The notes below the pieces were generated by a model. The model saw nothing but the letters and a program-made list of their open reading frames with translations, searched no databases and was not told the DNA's origin. From positions 1,111,802 through 1,175,801 of the forward strand of contig VUYV01000216.1 in NCBI GenBank assembly GCA_008711295.1: a DNA stretch of 64,000 nucleotides, given 5' to 3'. This stretch comes from Anarhynchus alexandrinus (Eukaryota; Chordata; Aves; Charadriiformes; Charadriidae). How positions within the stretch are numbered: position 1 is the stretch's first letter; each line of letters begins with the position of its first letter. Of the stretch, positions 22,898 to 34,320 are shown one piece after another. Position numbers and translations under genes: made by a program.

Positions 22898-25800
22898 TTC
22901 ACTAATCTCAGTCATGCTCCAGTTAGAGCCTTGCTGGTATACTGGTAAGTTGTGTTGATTTGGTTTTGTTTTTTTTTAAGATCTCCCTGACATCTGCACA
23001 GTTTTCTAGGCCACTGAAATTTTCTTGTAGAAAAATATTCAAAACTTGTAGATGCATAATACTTCAGAGCAACACTGGTGCTTACAATCTTACTGGAAGT
23101 CTTGATAACTGGTTTCTGGTTAGCTAGTTAGGCTGTTGACAAGAACAGCTACGTATAGTGCTGTAGACCCTATGCAAATTCCTCCCCTATTACCTGCCAA
23201 TCACACTTTGTTCACTCAGGCTCAAAAACCAACAGCTCTAAAGCAACAATTTAAACCAGCCGTTGCTCATGTGGAGCTATTATGTACACCCAGTTATCTG
23301 AGCACTGGTGTCGTAGCTCTGTTGTACCCAAGATCTACTGGAGTAAAGTGGGGCAGGCACATTAGAAATCGAGACAGGTGGTGGGGAAATATTACATTTA
23401 TGGTATGACATATGTCACAGTTCTCTGCAGACTGCAGTTGGTCCTCAATTACCATTTCCCCTGCCATTATCCACTACTAATTGAGAATTATGGGTGAGAG
23501 AAGAGAAAGAATTAGAGTGTATTCCTATCTGCTGAATTGGTTTCCCACACAACTTTGCTGCAGCTAAAGCAATTGTCAATTAAACTTGTTCTTTGCTCTG
23601 CTACAAAGAAGGAAAGGGATTAATCTGAGCTTTCTAAGGACAGCATTTGACCAGTAGGTGTATTGATCCAACTATGTATTGAGTTTACTCAAGGAGAAAG
23701 ATTTCTCAAGTGGTCTATTGTTTTGGTAGTATTGTAAAACATGCATTAAAGGTTCCTGTGCAACAGATTATATTATTTTATATATATTTAAGAGTAAGAA
23801 TTGCAGGATGAGGTGGAAGTTTTAGTTTAAATCTTTGAGAAAGCATGACAGTTTCTGGCCATTGAATACAAACACTTCTGAGCTGGTTGTAAAGGGGATA
23901 TACTAATCACTTCTGTACTATAGAATATCTGAGTGTCTGTTCTTTGGCAATGTGTGGTTTGAAACACTGTCCAGGTTTCCTTGGTGCACTGTCCACAGGT
24001 CTTTGAAGACAAAGGAAATGCTTTATTCATTTTAATAGTTTTTCAATAAGCTATTTTATGGTCACTTCCCTAATACCCGTGATTTGCCCTCGGTGACTTG
24101 AACTGACCTCATCAACCAAAAATCTAGTTCTTGCTACCGTAGCTGTTACAGAAGCAAAGCAGATAACATTTACATTCCCCTGGGTCAGTGAATGCCAGCT
24201 CAGGTCTGTCTCACTTAAAGCTGGTGCTGCCATCAAGGCCTCTTCCAAAATTCTGTTTTCATCTGCCTGAAATATACTTGGTATTAGGCAGCAGTCTTAC
24301 GCATCTTATTTGTTCAAGGCTACTGAAGAAAGTATTTCTGGAGAAAGAGCTTAGGACGTTGGCATTCCATCTTTGCTTGGAGATACGCTCCTTGTTCATT
24401 TGGCTATGTGATCCCAGGATGTTTTCTCTAATACCTCTGAGTTGAGGAAAATATATTTGTACGAGACCTCTCTTGTGACTTTCATGTTTCTGCCAGCAAA
24501 CTGAATGCTTGTAAAAGGCATTATGTATGGAACTTTACTCTTGCCTTTGGAGAATATTGTCTTTGCTGCTTATAGTACTTTTTTGCCATGAGTCTTATAC
24601 ATATTTCCTGAGTCAGTTATATCCTCCGTTTTTCTTAGGTCAGTCATTAACCATGATTTCTGAATTAACTTTCAGTCAGAATCAGAGTTGTATGTCACTT
24701 TTTAACTTCTGAAAATGTTATTCAGTTCATGGTGTGTTCCTCCTTCCTGACAGCAAAATCAAAACATGAATTTTTTATTAATATCTCTTATCCAAGATCC
24801 ACTTTTTTTTTTTACTTCCTCTGAACCCCACCATGGTTATGCATTTCTGTATTACTTTTTTTTAATTAATTAATTTTGTATTAATTTTTTTTGAATGTTC
24901 ACTGAGTTTAAGAATCACTTCACAGAATACTATTGTTGGATGAAGGTAAGTGGGAGACAAATATTGCATCTCTCCTCATTGTTTGAATTAATGAGTGACC
25001 TGCAGCTATCCATCCTTATCTTCAGTATTCTGAATCCAGTGAAGCGCTCCTTTTTGTTTTGGCCACCCTGGGGACTTATCATGGTGTTTCCTTTTCTTCC
25101 TAGTGAGGGTGGTTCAAGGGTAGGACCATTCATTCAAGTTTCTGACAAAAGAATAACTATTGGAACGGACCTCACACTGTCATTGAATCCTTGAGAAAAT
25201 TAAAGGTTTGAAGAGGACAGTTTTGTATCCTGAAAGTATGGGGGGGAAACTGAAGGCAGTAAGGAACTTAATGTGGCATTTCTGCAGGAGTCCAATATTT
25301 TCACTGATGTTGTAGGGGCTCTTGGCAATAAGTAAACTCCCTGAAAAACATACGCTTTGGCCAACATCAGCTGGAATATACCATTTTTCACAATAGAATT
25401 GGCTACATAGCTATTAGCTGGTTTTCTCTATAGAAAGGAACTAAATTGTCATTTTCTTATAATGCTTTCTCCACTTGTGTCTTTTCTCTCTGCCTCTTAA
25501 TTAGTCTGTGCGCTTCAGACACATTAAGCAGAGTGAATCTTATGGGTTATCCTGTAAACTTAAATTCAGAGAGGCAAGGTCCTTCTGCTCTTAAATTTAT
25601 AATTCGTATAGTCCAATTTCTATAGTTAATTCACTTACCTGTGAGTCTGCCATCAGGGCACAGAGAAAGCAGGTCCATGAGCCTTCTCTCTGCAGGTGCA
25701 TTCTGCACCTTTTTAGCGATACAGGGAAGAAACAAAGAATACCAGGAATTAAATTATGGCTGTGCAAGTCTGAAGAAGTTCTGTATGCCCTCCATGTCCC

Positions 25801-27916
25801 TAAATTAGTAGATGGCAATAACTGCAAAGGAGGTTGCTGAAGTTCTAATTGAGATTTCTGCTACCATCCGTTGAGGTAGACAAAGTACATTATTTTCCTG
25901 CTGCTGACACATAAAGGTCATTTGCAAGAGCCACTGACTCAAGAAGTATTTTCATCACTAATGGAAAGGACAAAGAGGCTGATACTTGGGTGTGTTTTTA
26001 ATAGGTTTCCTCAAATTCTGTAGACAGCTGCAGTTTCATTATGTATTCTTAAGTCCTGAATCTCCATTAGCGTTTATAGAGGCAGATAAGGATTTTCAAA
26101 AACAAAGCTTAAAGCCGAGTGGACGCATTTGCAGATGCTGATTTCTCCGACAAAGTGCCTTTTGAACTTTTCGGGCAAGTTTTGGTATTTGGTAGTAACA
26201 AGACCCTGTAAAGAACAAAATACTAGTTAATGAGGTCTGTGTTTCATTTCTCTGTCTTTATATGGCACCCCATGGATCTAAATGTTTGATATATTATTAA
26301 ACATATAAAACTGACAGTAGTATTCAAGCTCAGTAATTATAAAACACCCGCTTATCTCTACACAGCTCTGAGTCTGTAGCAGGATAAACACTTAAGAGAA
26401 TGTTTCATCTTCAACAGAACAGACAATTTAATTTCAGTCTTCTATGATATATTTTCCTACCCATGGAGTACCAAAATGCTTTACAAAACAATCAAATAAA
26501 TAGCAAAGTGAATATATGGACAAACAGCAATTTGTATCATGCTCAGCAAAGCTAAATGGCTGTTTCACTCCAAAAAGTGGATGAAATTCTTTTTGCTTAG
26601 TGTTTCAGTGAAAATAGAAAACTTGTGGATTTCACTTCTGTTTGGTTGACGTTAAACTATTCCTTTCTACTACAGCACAGAATGGTTTGAATTTTTCACA
26701 CAGAGTTTGAAACTTAAAGACACAAGTAACCGAAATCAAAAGGCTAATAGCTTGATAGCTGGCTATATTGCAATACAGTGCTAGAATTATTCACAGCAAG
26801 TATTAAGTTAACAATTTAAAATATGCAATGAATTAAATCATAAAAACCTTTACCACATCCACCAATAGAAAAAAAGAGCTGCATTTATGAGGCGTATTGT
26901 CCACTGTTATTTACTCTCAGTTCTTTCTTCAGAGGCTGGGGTTTTCCTGTGTAAGTTTTAATTCCTTTAAAATATAACTGGATATTCACCTTCCACATAG
27001 TCAGCCACAAAGACAAAGGAAAAGGATACTTGAAGCAGTACAAGTAGGAGTGCTGTTGACTGAGATACGGGTATGCTTATGAGTCCCCATGCTTAGAGAA
27101 GAGACTGGTAGCAACGAAATACACTGGAAGGGAGGTGAGACCAACCTCAGATGTATTCATGCAGATGTAGGTACCGTAAGTTGGAGGGAAAAGTCATAAA
27201 CCCATGCAGATTTGCTAGGCACGAATGCAACTTCAGAAGCACTGGTCGTTACCTTTATATGATGAATGTGCAACAAACTGCACCAGAAGAAACAGACTTG
27301 CAGATTATTTTGCTGGACGTGGAGAACTGCCGGCTTACAAGTGCAGCTCTGCAAGTTGATCACTTGCAGATGGGCAGCATCGTGCACTCTGCGGATCGTG
27401 GTGTTGCTGTGGTGTGGATGCTGCTATGAAACAGCAAAAATACACAAGCCGATCTGCAAAACCAAGACTTTACGAATGAGCTGGCATGAAAATCTTTGGT
27501 TAAGAAAATGGGCCATCCTCAGGGGAAAATGATAGTATTTGGTAAAGTAACAGAACAGCCAAATTGGCACCCTTACCACACAAATACTTCTTACCGGTAT
27601 CTTTTTTTTTGCAATACTCTTTGGTCTGAAGGGACTCGCATCAGTTGAGAGCCTAGTTCACAGTGACTTTCAGGTTCAGGTGGCACCCAAAATACAGAGC
27701 TTGATTATTACTGAGCTGTTATACCTACGTAACTGATGAAATTGATTTTTTTGATACCTTGGTTAATCAGGGACCTAAGCCAAACTTTAAAGTTATTGAA
27801 TTTCATGTTGTTTTCCTTTGAAACTATACAAACCAGAACATTTTTTTATTTGATTGTGTTCTGAAACCTTAAACTAGCTCCGCTATCGGCCAAGCATGTG
27901 CAGCACACCATAGGGG

Positions 27917-27932
27917 AAAAAAAAAAAAAAAA
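27917..27932 (+). repeat. Run of 16 A
   Basis: Sixteen consecutive A follow GGGG and precede CAAGCAAAAAACC. It could be the poly(A) end of a decayed retrocopy, but no retrocopy body is recognisable upstream. Confidence 0.85.
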
Positions 27933-28748
27933 CAAGCAAAAAACCAAAGGGAGTATATTGCTGATTTGTTTCTGTATTTCAAATATAGATTACCACTCTC
28001 CTTTTGAAATAAAGCACACATGTGAACTAAGAAGCACTGCTAACACTATATTGCTTTATTTTGGCAGTGACCTTAGTGTAACACTGTATATACTAGAGCT
28101 GTAGTGTCATCTGCACTGTAGTGTTTTCATTGCCATTCAGCATCTGATGGGCAATTGTATAGCGGTCCTAAAACCGTGATGGAAAAATGATCTAAGCTTC
28201 ATATGAAATTTCAAATGGTGTCAGTCTTCTGTGTCTGAGGCTGTCTGAATTTTTGGTGATGTGCATTGTTTGTCTAGAAGTCATTGTGACATTTTTACAA
28301 AGGTTTACTGAAAATAAATAAATATAAATTGACGCCAGAGATTAAAGATTAAAGCTAATGGAAAATTATTAATAAAGTAATTTCATTAAGGAGCCTCTAC
28401 CCACTCAGCAAGGTTTGAAGGATCTCCACATATAATGAGAATGTACTTTTAAAAAGAGATAATAGGAAAAAGTTGGATCCTTTGCAAGGAAACATAGTAT
28501 CTTACCTGAAAACTGAGAAATGTGTGGTTTCATACTCCTAACACCATCAAGTAGATTCAGTTATTCTGCTTGTCGCTGTTTAAAATATCTTGAAAGCTAC
28601 TGCTGTTCACATACAGGATAAGGATATGAAAATAAAGTAGTTAATTATAAAACAGGATTTGATCTATGTTGGCACCAGAAAAAGTACCCTGCTCCTAGGA
28701 CAGGCCTTGTAAATTTATATAGCTTGCCTTCAAATTCCAAAATCGCAA

Positions 28749-28800
28749 CTTGTGATTTTAGATGCCCAGCTAAAGTACCCAGAGGTGGATGCTGAAGTGT
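28749..28800. repeat. Sauropsid-type interspersed motif fragment
   Basis: GATTTTAGATGCCCAGCT followed by ACCCAGAGGTGGATGCTGAA resembles, from memory, recurrent sauropsid repeat phrasing (GATTTTAGGTGCC, then a GGTGCTGA word). Only a fragment of about 50 bp remains and I cannot name the family. Confidence 0.35.
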
Positions 28801-29347
28801 CTCGTGTCTTTCATAATCCCTACTCTGTTCTTCTGTAAAATCACTACTCATTTTGACATCTTAAATCCTACTGAGCCAATAAAAAGCTATACATGACTGT
28901 CCAGTGCTATATATATTTGTAACAACTTTCTCTCTTCTGGAAATGTTTCTCTCCTATACAGAATTTCTAAGCTGTGCCAGCCTGATTTATGATTTTTATG
29001 ATTTCTGCAAGTGCCTACAATGGCCTAAACTGTGGTCACACCACCTGTTTCTGTTTCATGCTTCATCATATACGAATGCAAACTGTTGCTTAAGGCAAAA
29101 CTAAACCTGTATTATTTCTTTAGATACTGTTTGCTGTCAATATTGATAGTTTTCTAACAAATTGTCAGTGTCCATAGGTTGAGTTTCCCTAACGGGCAGC
29201 AACTAGACAGTGTTGCGTGGTAGGAGAAGCAAAACCACAATTTCAAGTTGTAGGAATAAAGTATGAGGTAAAATGCGATGTGTCATACCAGTGATATACT
29301 GAATGATAGTGCTGACAGGATGTGCCGTTTCTGAACCACTCTTGGGG

Positions 29348-29365
29348 AAAAAAAAGCTTTTTTTT
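29348..29365. repeat. 18-bp perfect A/T palindrome
   Basis: Eight A, then GC, then at least eight T (twelve in all) make a perfect 18-bp inverted repeat centred on an AGCT/HindIII-type core. Confidence 0.85.
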
Positions 29366-30934
29366 TTTTACGCTACCAACCGTGTTCATCGTCATATGAA
29401 CTGCTCTGCAGGATAAATAACTATAAAACCAGTTTCACTACATTAATTTTTAAAATGTTTATTGTTCTTTTTTGAAATGAAGTATGAGTCTTAGATTTCA
29501 TCTCAGCCTTTCTGTACTGGTATTCAGATCCTGGCATGTAGCTTTTATATCATTACAGTTGTATCTATTAATCAATGATGTATTTTTAAAAGCATTTAAT
29601 ACATTAATTCTTTATTTTTCATCAAGACCTCCTTCAGTAATTTCCTGGAGTGATAATTGTGTAAGCACCTCAGCAATAACAGTAACACTAAACAGTAATT
29701 AATACTGCATAAGAGGTCAGATTAGCTGGTATTATTCCATCTTGCTTCTGAATTTTCTAAATATTTTATGAGTTTCCACTTTGCAATGTTTAAATTAATC
29801 TGTCTCCAATATTCTATATTGCATTCTGTGTGACACTGTACTTTTCTTCCAGGAAGTTCAGTGAATTTTAAGTAGGTAGGAAATATTATATTGTTTTCAT
29901 CTGTTAAATTAAAGTGCAGAGAGAAGTTTGTGCTTTTTTTTTTTAATCCTGAAAATAAGATGAATTAGCATTTTTTTAATATATGGATTTAGGTTGAAAA
30001 GTCCTGAATTATTGAAGGCAAGTACCACTCAGGCTCTTTTGACCCTTCCTGACATTCCTGCATTTATAAATGGAGCCATCTTACCCTTGGCTTTTGTGGA
30101 GCCTCGTAATAAATGTGGTTCCTAATAACAGCAAGTATAGAAGTCAGAAGAAGGGAAATTTCTGTTGTCGTATCAAAGAAACAAAGCTGGTGGCAGATAA
30201 AATCTGTGCAAATGCAAGCCCTCACCTTCAATAATTAAGTAGTGGGAAAAGTTTGAAAACAGCACCACAAAAAACAGGATCCCTGAGGAGTTTCTACCTA
30301 CTTGTACTTGTAATTTTGTTCAGGAAACTTGTTTTCAGCATTATATGTAAGCGACTTTTCAGCACAAGCAGTACTGTAATTTTAAGTGAAACAATCACTA
30401 AAATGTAGGAGGAGAAGACATACATATTTAAAGCTTCTATCCAGTATAAGGGGAAGTATATGTCAATAGGAAATTAAAATGGATGCTAACTAGCAAACCT
30501 AGAAACAAAAAATATGGTGCAAAAGCCAGGTAAATAAATTGGTGTCACGCACTCCTTTATTGTCTATGCTAGTGTGTTTAATCACTGTCATTTGTAAGTC
30601 AGTGTTGAAGAATTAGAAATCTAATCACACCTTTTTATTTCTACTTGTGTTCTTTATAAAGGAGAGATACAGTATTAGTTTGTTGTTGCACCATCGTCCC
30701 ATGGTTCTTTCCTGCAGGTGAAAAGTACCACACCAAAGGACTTGTACTGGCAAAAATAAGCTTTTCCAAAAAATTACAAACAGTATAAAAAAGATAAGTA
30801 AAATGAAGGAAGCTAAGAACTGAACTTGCTAACCTTTATCATCTCCTTTTCATAATTCTTCTGTCAGTTCCCATAGATATAATGAAGGAAAAAACCTAGC
30901 AGAGGTTTCTTTTTTCTTTTCTTTTTCCTTTTTT

Positions 30935-30973
30935 TTTTTTTTTAAATACAGAANTTTTTTTTTAAATACAGAA
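30935..30973 (+). other. Assembly join scar: N between 19-bp copies
   Basis: A single N at 30954 separates two identical 19-bp copies (nine T, then AAATACAGAA) at 30935-30953 and 30955-30973, downstream of a long T tract. The pattern is what remains when two reads or contigs that overlap in a poly-T region are joined without merging the overlap. It is very unlikely to be real genomic structure. Confidence 0.85.
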
Positions 30974-33705
30974 AGAAATCACATTGGTTCAAAATCAATA
31001 CTTATCATTGCTGGATTCAAATGACTGATTTCTTATAGTGAACTTTATGTTCTTAATCATAAGTCTAAGTGTCTCACAGTCAAAAGTACGCATGTGATGG
31101 GCACTGTGCACTTTGTCAGGAGTTGCATTTTAAGATTTGCAAATGACGGTGCACTTAAGAGAAAAGGTGTCCTCTTGCAATGATACAAAAGCACTGTCTA
31201 CCGGGTAGAGACCTGAATCTTGGCTCTATGTCCTGGCCTCTTGTCGTGGTTTGAGGTCTAAACCACAACACCTGTTATTTCCATAAACTATTTATTGCTT
31301 GCCATTATATTAACGTGGGTTTGGGACACAGCAGAGTCAGAGCACAGTGCCACTTTAATCTGATTTTTTGGTCAATGTCCTGTCAACTGGGTTAGAAAAC
31401 AAGTGTATTTTTTTTTTTAAATATGTGGCAGTGTACATACAGTATGACAGTCTCAAATTACTCCCATTTAACTCATGACATTCTCATTAATTTTCTTAGT
31501 GTATGCATCCCATGACATCACTGTGGAATATGTTTTGTCAAGTATGGTATCTCTTATCTAACTTTTTTAAGTAGTTTGGGGGTTGTAATTTTTTTCCCCA
31601 AACTTACAGAATTAATAAAAAACTGAAGTAACTTTTTTACGTTTTGGTTAAGTCCTCTGAATACTTAATTATATTTAAAAAAGTTGGATCCCGGTAAGGT
31701 TATTTCCTATTAAATTCTCTAGTGATTTCTGTTATCTGTGAAGTAATTCTTACAATGTTGTTAAGGAAAGCATAGAAGATGCGTGGTCTTCAGTTAATAT
31801 ACACAGGTGTGCCTTTGTTAACTTCAAAGAATGGTGTTGGTTTACAGTGACTGCCAATGTGCTCTAGTGTCATACAAAGCACTGCACTAAACTGCCACTG
31901 CCTCTGTAGAAGCGCAGAAAGTAGTAGAAATACAAGGAAAAAAGTTGCATTTCATACAACTGTGGAAAAGATGTTACGTGAACCCTACAACAGCAGTGGT
32001 GCGCACTGCCTTGCAGGGAACAAAGTAAAGCCATCAAAATATTCAGACAAGTATTGACAACTGGCTGCATAAACTGAGTGTTCCCTCTGTGCACTATAAG
32101 TAAAAAGTTATCACATACTGTTTCCTGACAGAAATCTGTGCTTCACCCCATACACATGATGCCACCTGCTGAACTGCTTATTGTTTTTCACGGATAGCTG
32201 GGGGGAGGGGGGGGACCAGAGCTCTTTAACTTGATATTTTTCTCATAGATCTGTATAGTAGGATGTGTGTACGTATATTTACATATACATGCGTACCTAA
32301 TACATAACCAACTGAAATACCCATCATTACTATAATGTTTCTTGTTGAAAACAAACCATAAATCAAAGAATTTTATCTTTTTGGATGATACTATTTGCAG
32401 CATAGCATCCTGCATATTTTTAGCCCACCAACCCACAGAAGTATTTGACCGAGAAGGTTTCTGTTCTCCCTGGCATTTTTGCCAACGTGAATACAGTTCT
32501 GAATGACTTGTTCGTTCATGGTTGTGAATGAGGTGCTGTAAAAGAAAGGGAATGTGAAAGTCAAAAGCCAAAATAAAAAAATCAGAAACAGCAGAAATCT
32601 TGACTCTTATTAGCAGTCTGCAAACACCCTTATTGAACATAATTGTGCTACTGAAAACCTTTTTTGGCATACTTCATAGGTCACAAGATCATTACTGAGG
32701 AAACAGTTAAAAAAAAAAAAGTTGAGATTTTTTTCACTTATCTGTTTGTGGATTATGTTTATGCAGGTACTTTACACTTAAAAGAGCTGAAAGATCGTTG
32801 TGTTAAAATGTCACGTGGTGCATTTGCCAGAGCAATACGGCAATGGCAAAATGTTGGTGGGAAGCATGTCTAGGGCAATGCATCGTACCCTCTTCCAGCA
32901 GGGCAGAATGCCAGGCGCACTTCATTAACCTATTTACTCTTTGGCACTTTGCTGTGACATAGACCTCGGAACTGGGCAACAGTGTAGTCTTTGTGACAGG
33001 GTCCCTTAGACAGTGAAATAACTTCTTTTGATCCGCTCTCTTCCCTGTGTACGTCTACTGCAGCCTTTTTCTGTGTTTCTCAAACCTTTTTGCTGGATTT
33101 TTTTTTTTGGTTATTTTTTTTTTTCAGAAAATGAATAGTACTTTTCCCTCCCAAGCTAGCAGCTTTGGAGAGAATAGTCAAAATTATTCTCTGATCTAGC
33201 ATTATGCAATTCAAATACATAGTTAGACTATTAAAGACCTGCAGCTAATGAGGCAGCCTCATTACTCTCTTTTGATGAGATGTAGGGGTCAGCTCACTCA
33301 GGGGACTCCCTCTGCTGCATACTCAAGAGCGCAGGTTTTGTAGTACTCTACATCCTGTAGCACAGTCCTCTAAATAACAGCATCTATTAGCATTTTGAGC
33401 TGACCCTACAGGCTCCCTACCGCTACTTCCGTGTACCTGTCTCAAGATGCTGTGACATTCCGTGCCACCACACACCCTCCAACTGTACTGCCTTCTGCAC
33501 ACCGTCTCAGCCCATGCTCACATCTCCAGCAGCTCATGGTATCTTTTGTCCTTCAGCTTTCATTTTGTTGCATCTAGACCTGCGCTTTCACCATTTATGT
33601 ATTTTTCACGTATACCACCCTAGGAACCCGACCATCAAATGCCCTTTTCCCTCCTACTGTGCGCTCCCAGCTCCACTCCCTTCTTCTTCTGCCCCGTTTC
33701 TGCAG

Positions 33706-33742
33706 GCAGGTGTGCAAGCCCTGGCTCTCACCCGGGTGCCAG
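33706..33742 (+). other. Weak candidate 37-nt exon
   Basis: A good pyrimidine tract and acceptor (CTTCTTCTTCTGCCCCGTTT then CTGCAG) end at 33705. A CCAG/GTGAGC donor begins at 33743, enclosing 37 nt. The region has raised CpG content. In the phase left open by the candidate exon at 14283 the frame has no stop and ends on a codon boundary. Such short exons often arise by chance in pyrimidine-rich, GC-rich DNA, so this is a weak call. Confidence 0.2.
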
Positions 33743-34146
33743 GTGAGCGATGGCTTGGCTGGGGCCGTGCCAGCCTGGGGGCACTGGCTTTAGCGATGGG
33801 AGCACACAACTTAGGCCGGTTTATCAGAGGTCAGCGCGTTGCTGTGCATCACTTCTGCCACGGTGACCACCCCCGTGCAGGCTGCTGCGCTTTGTAGTAA
33901 GTGCTGAGTAGCCAGTGAGTGTCAGTTTGACTCTAATTAGGTAAGAGCGAGTGATCAGATGGTTAATAAGATGCAGGCAAGAAGTGGTAGGTCATTACCT
34001 GGTGGTAGCCTGCTCAGGCTGCCCTGCACGACCAGTGGCTCAGACAGCCAAGCCTGCTGGGGACGGGAGACGTGCTGAACTGCGCCGCTCGTCCAGTGCA
34101 GGAGAAAGCATCGTATGAGCAGTGGCTGAACTGGTACCAGTGTGCT

Positions 34147-34320
34147 GGGCTACTGCTCCTAACTCTTGTCATTGGCCTGGTGGACGACCTTGGCTAAATC
34201 ACTTAATCTGCATATACCTTGCTTCCCCTCTCTGTGAAATCCGGGCAATGCTATCAAATTGCTTGGAAAGCTCTCTAAGATCTAGCCGTAAGTAGACGGT
34301 ATAAGAGTTAGGTCTTACTA
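34147..34320 (+). mobile_element. MIR-like CORE-SINE relic
   Basis: The order of motifs follows MIR on the plus strand. GCTACTGCTCCTAACTCTTGTC and GGCCTGGTGGACGACCTTGG correspond to the tRNA-like to core part (CTCTGCCACTGGCCTGCTGTGTGACCTTGG). CTAAATCACTTAATCTG and GCTTCCCCTCTCTGTGAAAT correspond to the core (CAAGTCACTTAACCT, TTTCCCCATCTGTAAAAT). GCTTGGAAAGCTCTCTAAGATCTA and GGTATAAGAGTTAGG correspond to the 3' part (TTTGAGATCTA, TATAAGAGCTAGG). Nearly the full element length is covered. The assignment is confident in type but made from memory of the consensus. Confidence 0.75.

Larger units (their letters stand above)
22546..34146. other. Non-coding AT-rich unique sequence
   Basis: No gene is supported. 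Notable spots are an AT/ATT-rich microsatellite at 22840-22897, TAAT-rich sequence at 24856-24893, a patch at 27151-27532 open in several frames on both strands, a run of 16 A at 27917-27932, an A8GCT8 palindrome at 29348-29365, an N-containing duplication at 30935-30973, and a G-rich tract at 32199-32214. A GC-richer part at 33250-34110 carries the exon candidate at 33706. The 160-codon minus-strand frame at 32188-32670 has no recognisable domain. Confidence 0.65.

Noticed and set aside
27917..27932. A16 run considered as poly(A) tail of a processed pseudogene
   Set aside because: No gene-like or LINE-like sequence precedes it and no target-site duplication is visible.
32188..32670. 160-codon minus-strand open frame, the longest in the window
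   Set aside because: It has no recognisable domain and ends in a proline run made by a G-rich tract. In AT-rich DNA of this size a frame this long is expected by chance.
33514..33897. 127-codon plus-strand open frame
   Set aside because: Pro/Ala-rich translation of a CpG-enriched patch; the 37-nt exon candidate within it uses a different logic and is itself weak.
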